DNA of 9,403 nucleotides from Thermoleophilaceae bacterium (lineage in GTDB: Bacteria; Actinomycetota; Thermoleophilia; Solirubrobacterales; Thermoleophilaceae): positions 1 through 9,403 of the forward strand of contig JACCSF010000248.1 in assembly GCA_013813135.1 (NCBI GenBank), given 5' to 3'. Of the stretch, positions 6,857 through 9,403 are shown one piece after another. The notes below the pieces were generated by a model. It was not told the DNA's origin. It was given only the letters and a program-made list of their open reading frames with translations, and did not search any database. The position numbers and the translations under genes are program-made. The number at the start of each line of letters is the position of its first letter. Within the stretch, counting starts at the first letter, position 1.

Positions 6857-6862
6857 AGTCTA
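6857..6862 (-). promoter_or_regulatory. -10 box TAGACT of the cyclase gene (leaderless start)
   Basis: On the minus strand TAGACT is followed by GAGCCG and then the ATG at 6850. With normal -10 to +1 spacing, transcription would begin at the A of the start codon. The lack of any ribosome binding site agrees with leaderless translation. No convincing -35 hexamer is seen. The same hexamer precedes the kinase gene at 8426. Confidence 0.5.
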
Positions 6863-6948
6863 GGGTGAGCGCCCCTCGCGAGCCGCCGGGCGGCACCGTG
6901 TCCGTGCCGGCTGCTTGTGGGCGCCGGGCGCACTTCAGCGCTGGTGGG

Positions 6949-7116
6949 TCAGTACCACTTGCCCCTGGCGAAGCCGCCGAAGGCGACGAGTCCCACGAGC
7001 GCGATGATGACCCCGAGCAAGACGCTCCACACGAGCATCACGATGATGCCGACGATGACGAGGATGCCGCCGAGGCCGATCCCGCCAACGTTGCCTGTCC
7101 CACGATCTGCTGCCAT
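6949..7116 (-). CDS. Small two-helix glycine-rich membrane protein
   Basis: This is a 55-residue protein of unknown function. After a short hydrophilic start (MAADRGTGNV) there are two hydrophobic stretches (about 13-33 and 35-50), rich in Gly, Ile and Val, which fit a helical hairpin in the cytoplasmic membrane. It ends in a compact basic/aromatic tail FARGKWY. A longer frame could begin at 7149, but the AAGGAGG at 7121-7127 sits four bases before the internal ATG at 7116 and clearly decides for that start. It lies 98 bases upstream of the cyclase gene on the same strand, so co-transcription is possible, though the cyclase has its own promoter-like box. The strong ribosome binding site suggests efficient translation. 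I do not recognise a characterised family. Confidence 0.75.
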   Translation of the reverse strand: MAADRGTGNVGGIGLGGILVIVGIIVMLVWSVLLGVIIALVGLVAFGGFARGKWY

Positions 7117-7454
7117 TCTTCCTCCTTCGGGGGGTGGTTGCTCGGGCACGATGCCCGGCGCTCCTACGCTTCGCGAAGGCTATCCGTGCTCCTGCGTCGA
7201 GCATGCAGGCCTCCCCAGGGGATAGTGGCCCGAACACCGGCAGGCGGGTCCGCTCCGCCGTCATCGTCGTCATGGCTGCGGCCTTCGTGCTGCCGAATGC
7301 GCCTTCGGCGCCGGCGTCCCAACTGCAGCCCGAGCCTCCCGCGGCTCGTCGGCTCCGACAACAGCTCACCGACGATCAAGCTGCGCTTCAGAGTGAGGTC
7401 GCCGTGACCGGCCGGTGGCGCGGCGGCTACAGCCGGCGGAGGCCGGGGCCGGCG
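7117..7454. other. Intergenic region with dyads in the probable 5' leader of the small membrane protein
   Basis: No convincing gene lies in these 338 bases. Nearest the membrane protein gene there are three dyads: a perfect hairpin CGGGCA-CGA-TGCCCG (7143-7157), the 10-base palindrome CTTCGCGAAG (7169-7178) and TCCCCAGGGGA (7213-7223). On the minus strand TAGCCT (7177-7182) is a possible -10 box, which would place the first hairpin in the leader, upstream of the ribosome binding site. Towards the kinase stop, the sequence is very GC-rich with short repeats of GCCGG, one of which (CCGGC-GCTA-GCCGG, 7449-7462) spans the kinase stop codon. A plus-strand stretch (about 7250-7330) encodes a signal-peptide-like run, VIVVMAAAFVLPNAPSAPAS, but its frame runs antisense through the kinase to 7880. 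Confidence 0.4.
7121..7127 (-). promoter_or_regulatory. Strong Shine-Dalgarno AAGGAGG deciding the start of the small membrane protein
   Basis: On the minus strand AAGGAGG is followed by AAGA and ATG (7116-7114). It is the best ribosome binding site in the window and lies inside the longer alternative reading frame that starts at 7149, which argues against the longer form. Confidence 0.75.
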
Positions 7455-8330
7455 CTAGCCGGGTCGCTCAATCGCCGATTGACGCGCCGCGTGCTGCAGC
7501 AGGCGTGCGAACTCGCTCGCCGACTGCGGCCGGCGTTGCGCGTCCTTTTCGAGGGCCTGCAGGATCGCCGCTCCGACCTCCGGCGAAATGTCGGGCTGGG
7601 CTGCGCACGGATCGTTCGGAGGATCCTGCAGGTGCGCCCACAGCACCCGTTGCATCCCAGTTCGGTCGGCAAACGGAGGTGCTCCGGTGAGGCACTCGAA
7701 CATGACACAACCGAGCGCGTACACGTCGGTCGGCGGACCGACCGTCTCGCTGCGGATCTGCTCGGGAGCCATGTAGTCGACCGAGCCGAGCGCCTGGCCC
7801 GGGCGGGTGAGCAGACTGCCCTGGCTGTCTTTGGCCAGGCCGAAGTCGGTGATGTAAGCGACTCCGTCCTTGTCGAGTAGGATGTTGGCCGGCTTGACGT
7901 CACGATGAAGGAGCCCCTTCGCGTGCAGGGCATCGAGTCCGCTGGCGACCTGCTCGCAGACCCGCAGGGTGAAATGGAGCTCGAGCCTGCCCTCGCGCTC
8001 GATCCTGTCGAGCAGGTTGCCGGAGTCGATAAAGCTTTGGGCGAGGTAGGGCACGCCCTCGTGGTCGCCCTTGGTCAGCACCGGCACGATGTGAGGGTGC
8101 TTGATGGTCCGGGCTATGCGCGCCTCACGGTCGAAGCGCCGCAGGAAGATCTCGTCCCGGGCGAGCTCGCGTTTGATCAGCTTGATCGCCACCGCGTCGC
8201 CGTTGACGTCGACCGCTTGGTAGACCATCCCCATGCCGCCCTCTCCGAGAACGCCCTCGATCTGGTACGGGCCGATCATCTGGCCGATCAACGGATCGGA
8301 CGCAAAGTTATATGTAGGCGAGTCGCTCAA
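7455..8330 (-). CDS. Soluble PknB-type serine/threonine protein kinase
   Basis: This 291-residue Hanks-type kinase phosphorylates Ser/Thr of unknown protein targets. All catalytic elements are present: glycine-rich loop LGEGGMGMVY (28-37), Lys50 in VAIK, helix-C Glu69, HRDVKPAN (142-149, Asp144 catalytic), DFG (162-164) and APE (188-190). It is an RD kinase, so activation-loop phosphorylation (Thr/Ser in 169-186) is likely. The protein ends soon after the kinase domain (ARLLQHAARQSAIERPG) and has no transmembrane segment or PASTA/sensor domain, so it is cytosolic and shorter than typical PknB. The long frame starts with TTG at 8330, without a ribosome binding site; Leu14 (TTG) or Met18 (ATG) are alternatives, all before the kinase fold, and an AT-rich TATAAC inside codons 7-8 could be a -10 box for a shorter form. 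It is divergent from a second kinase gene. Confidence 0.9.
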   Translation of the reverse strand: MSDSPTYNFASDPLIGQMIGPYQIEGVLGEGGMGMVYQAVDVNGDAVAIKLIKRELARDEIFLRRFDREARIARTIKHPHIVPVLTKGDHEGVPYLAQSFIDSGNLLDRIEREGRLELHFTLRVCEQVASGLDALHAKGLLHRDVKPANILLDKDGVAYITDFGLAKDSQGSLLTRPGQALGSVDYMAPEQIRSETVGPPTDVYALGCVMFECLTGAPPFADRTGMQRVLWAHLQDPPNDPCAAQPDISPEVGAAILQALEKDAQRRPQSASEFARLLQHAARQSAIERPG

Positions 8331-8425
8331 GAGGGTTTATCGAGCGTAGGTCATCTTGCGCTGAAACGGAAGCTTGCCGACAGGCCGGCCTTTACACCCC
8401 GGCCGCCTCATAGACTCATCACTGC
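8331..8425. promoter_or_regulatory. Shared divergent promoter region of two kinase genes
   Basis: The 95 bases between the two kinase start codons must hold both promoters. On the plus strand TAGACT (8411-8416) is a -10 box 9 bases before the GTG at 8426, predicting a leader of about 3 bases. Just upstream is a dyad GGCCGG (8383-8388) / CCGGCC (8399-8404) around a 10-base loop containing TTTACA (8391-8396). TTTACA resembles a -35 box but lies only 14 bases from TAGACT. The dyad would fit an operator over the -35 zone. Minus-strand signals are weaker; GATAAA lies close to the TTG start. Confidence 0.45.
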
Positions 8426-9280
8426 GTGATTAAGGCAGGAACGATCGTCGCCGGTCACCGAATCGAGGGCGTTCTCGGCGAGGGCAGCGGCATGGGGCTC
8501 GTCTATCGCGCCACGCAGCTCTCGCTCGACCGCACGGTCGCCCTGAAGTTCTTGTCGCGCGAGCTGAGCGGCGACCCCCAGTTCCGCGAGCGCTTTCGAC
8601 GCGAGGGACGCTTGCAGGCGACTATCAACCACCCCCATATCGCGGCTGTATACGAGGCGGGTGAGACGGAACAGGGAATGTTCATCTCCATGTTCGTCGT
8701 CGAGGGTCCGACGCTCAAGGACCTGATCCATGCCCGCGAGCTCGACGCGTCCCGTAGCCTGCAACTCCTCGGACAGGTTGCAGACGCCCTCGACGCTGCG
8801 CACGCAGTCGGGCTGATCCACCGAGACGTGAAGCCGCAGAACATCTTGATCGGCTCCAGCGATCACGCTTTTCTGGCGGACTTCGGCCTGACCAAGTCCC
8901 CCGACGTGGAGGCGCTGACGGAGACAGGCCAGCTTCTCGGCACGATCGACTACATCTCACCGGAGCAGGCTCGCGCACTCCCGGCGACCAGCGCCAGCGA
9001 CGTCTACGCCCTGGCCTGCGTTCTATACGAGTGCCTGGCAGGCCAGGTGCCGTTCTATCGGCCGAGCGAGCCGGCGGCCCTGTTTGCCCACATAGTCGAC
9101 CCGCCGCCGCGACTGTCGGCGCGACGACCCGATCTGCCGGTCGCGCTCGACGAGGTGATCGTGCGCGGGCTCGCGAAGGCCCCGGTCGAGCGGCCGGCGT
9201 CGGCCGGCGGGCTGCTGCGCGAGGCTCAGCGCGCCCTCGACGGTGGCGGTGAGGCCGCCAGGACCGGTACCGCGGGCTAG
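8426..9280 (+). CDS. Soluble PknB-type serine/threonine protein kinase with an altered glycine-rich loop
   Basis: This 284-residue Hanks-type kinase has Lys41 (VALK), helix-C Glu60, HRDVKPQN (132-139, Asp134 catalytic), DFG (152-154) and SPE (178-180) in place of APE, a change seen in other active kinases. The glycine-rich loop reads LGEGSGMGLVY (17-27), one residue longer than the LGEGGMGMVY of the divergent neighbour. After the kinase fold (to about 270) only a short Gly/Ala tail remains, with no transmembrane or sensor domain, so it is cytosolic. It is an RD kinase with Thr and Ser in its activation loop (157-175). The GTG start has no ribosome binding site but follows TAGACT by nine bases, suggesting near-leaderless expression. 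Similarity to the neighbour across the whole fold suggests an old duplication or a common family; they differ too much for a recent copy. Targets are unknown. Confidence 0.9.
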   Translation: MIKAGTIVAGHRIEGVLGEGSGMGLVYRATQLSLDRTVALKFLSRELSGDPQFRERFRREGRLQATINHPHIAAVYEAGETEQGMFISMFVVEGPTLKDLIHARELDASRSLQLLGQVADALDAAHAVGLIHRDVKPQNILIGSSDHAFLADFGLTKSPDVEALTETGQLLGTIDYISPEQARALPATSASDVYALACVLYECLAGQVPFYRPSEPAALFAHIVDPPPRLSARRPDLPVALDEVIVRGLAKAPVERPASAGGLLREAQRALDGGGEAARTGTAG

Positions 9281-9403
9281 ATGACTGATTCCACGGCAAA
9301 CGCCGTGATCAAGGGATTTCTTGCAGAGAGGCCGAAGTCGGCGGTGTTCACAGCACCGTCGACCAGGAGGCCACGTTGCACGCCGACCTCGACACTCTCT
9401 GCA
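9281..9403 (+). CDS. Possible start of an unidentified gene after the kinase (partial)
   Basis: An ATG follows the kinase TAG stop with no gap, and the frame (MTDSTANAVIKGFLAERPKS...) stays open to the window end, giving 41 residues. Direct abutment would allow translational coupling with the kinase. The first 20 codons look coding. From about 9334 onwards a different plus-strand frame looks better, with 19 of 22 codons ending in G or C and a protein-like sequence (EVGGVHSTVDQEATLHADLD). The gene may therefore be frameshifted, or the real start may lie elsewhere. No family is recognised. Confidence 0.3.
   Translation, partial: MTDSTANAVIKGFLAERPKSAVFTAPSTRRPRCTPTSTLSA

Noticed and set aside
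6891..6909. Hairpin CGGCAC-CGTGTCC-GTGCCG between the small membrane protein and the cyclase
   Set aside because: Only 6 bp, no T-run, and about 40 bases after the stop codon. It could be a terminator but similar folds are expected by chance at this GC content.
7134..7880. Plus-strand open frame of 248 codons with a signal-peptide-like segment
   Set aside because: More than half runs antisense through the kinase domain and shows no recognisable motif. The Ala/Val-rich stretch near 7260-7320 can arise by chance in GC-rich DNA. It has no ribosome binding site.

Overview
The window is GC-rich. It carries a GT-B glycosyltransferase, an actinobacterial-style secreted RTX-like protein, a class III cyclase–ATPase–TPR regulator and two PknB-type serine/threonine kinases. 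At least two genes appear to be leaderless, with a TAnnnT box 6-9 bases before the start codon, and the tRNA tail lacks an encoded CCA. Together these suggest a high-GC actinomycete, possibly a Thermoleophilia/Solirubrobacterales-like lineage. That assignment is an inference from style, not a database match.

Layout. Bases 1-30 look like the 3' end of a tRNA gene cut by the window edge. Bases 157-1686 (minus) encode a family-4 glycosyltransferase followed by a perfect GC-rich hairpin. Bases 1760-3633 (plus) form a patch of gene decay: a frameshifted, truncated alpha/beta hydrolase remnant, then one intact gene for an exported RTX-repeat protein with its own promoter and ribosome binding site, then a frameshifted fragment of a family-5 (peptide/oligopeptide) ABC-transporter substrate-binding protein. 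Bases 3644-6850 (minus) encode a 1068-residue zinc-ribbon / adenylate-guanylate cyclase / AAA ATPase / TPR protein, with a 55-residue two-helix membrane protein gene upstream on the same strand (6949-7116). Bases 7455-8330 (minus) and 8426-9280 (plus) are two divergent, soluble, kinase-domain-only Ser/Thr kinases sharing a 95-bp intergenic region. A possible further reading frame begins directly after the second kinase and runs off the window.

How the parts relate. The right half is a signalling cluster: a probable cyclic-nucleotide synthase fused to an NTPase and a TPR sensor, plus two Hanks-type kinases. No direct functional link can be proven from sequence. The cyclase gene and the second kinase gene share an identical TAGACT hexamer just before their start codons, which would allow common leaderless expression. 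The left half looks like a site of turnover, where an exported calcium-binding-type protein survives between two dying genes. I found no CRISPR array, transposase, integrase or clear novel defence system. The most notable items are the two decaying genes, the one-residue insertion in the glycine-rich loop of the second kinase, the duplicated Cys-rich module of the RTX protein and the mispaired tRNA tail.
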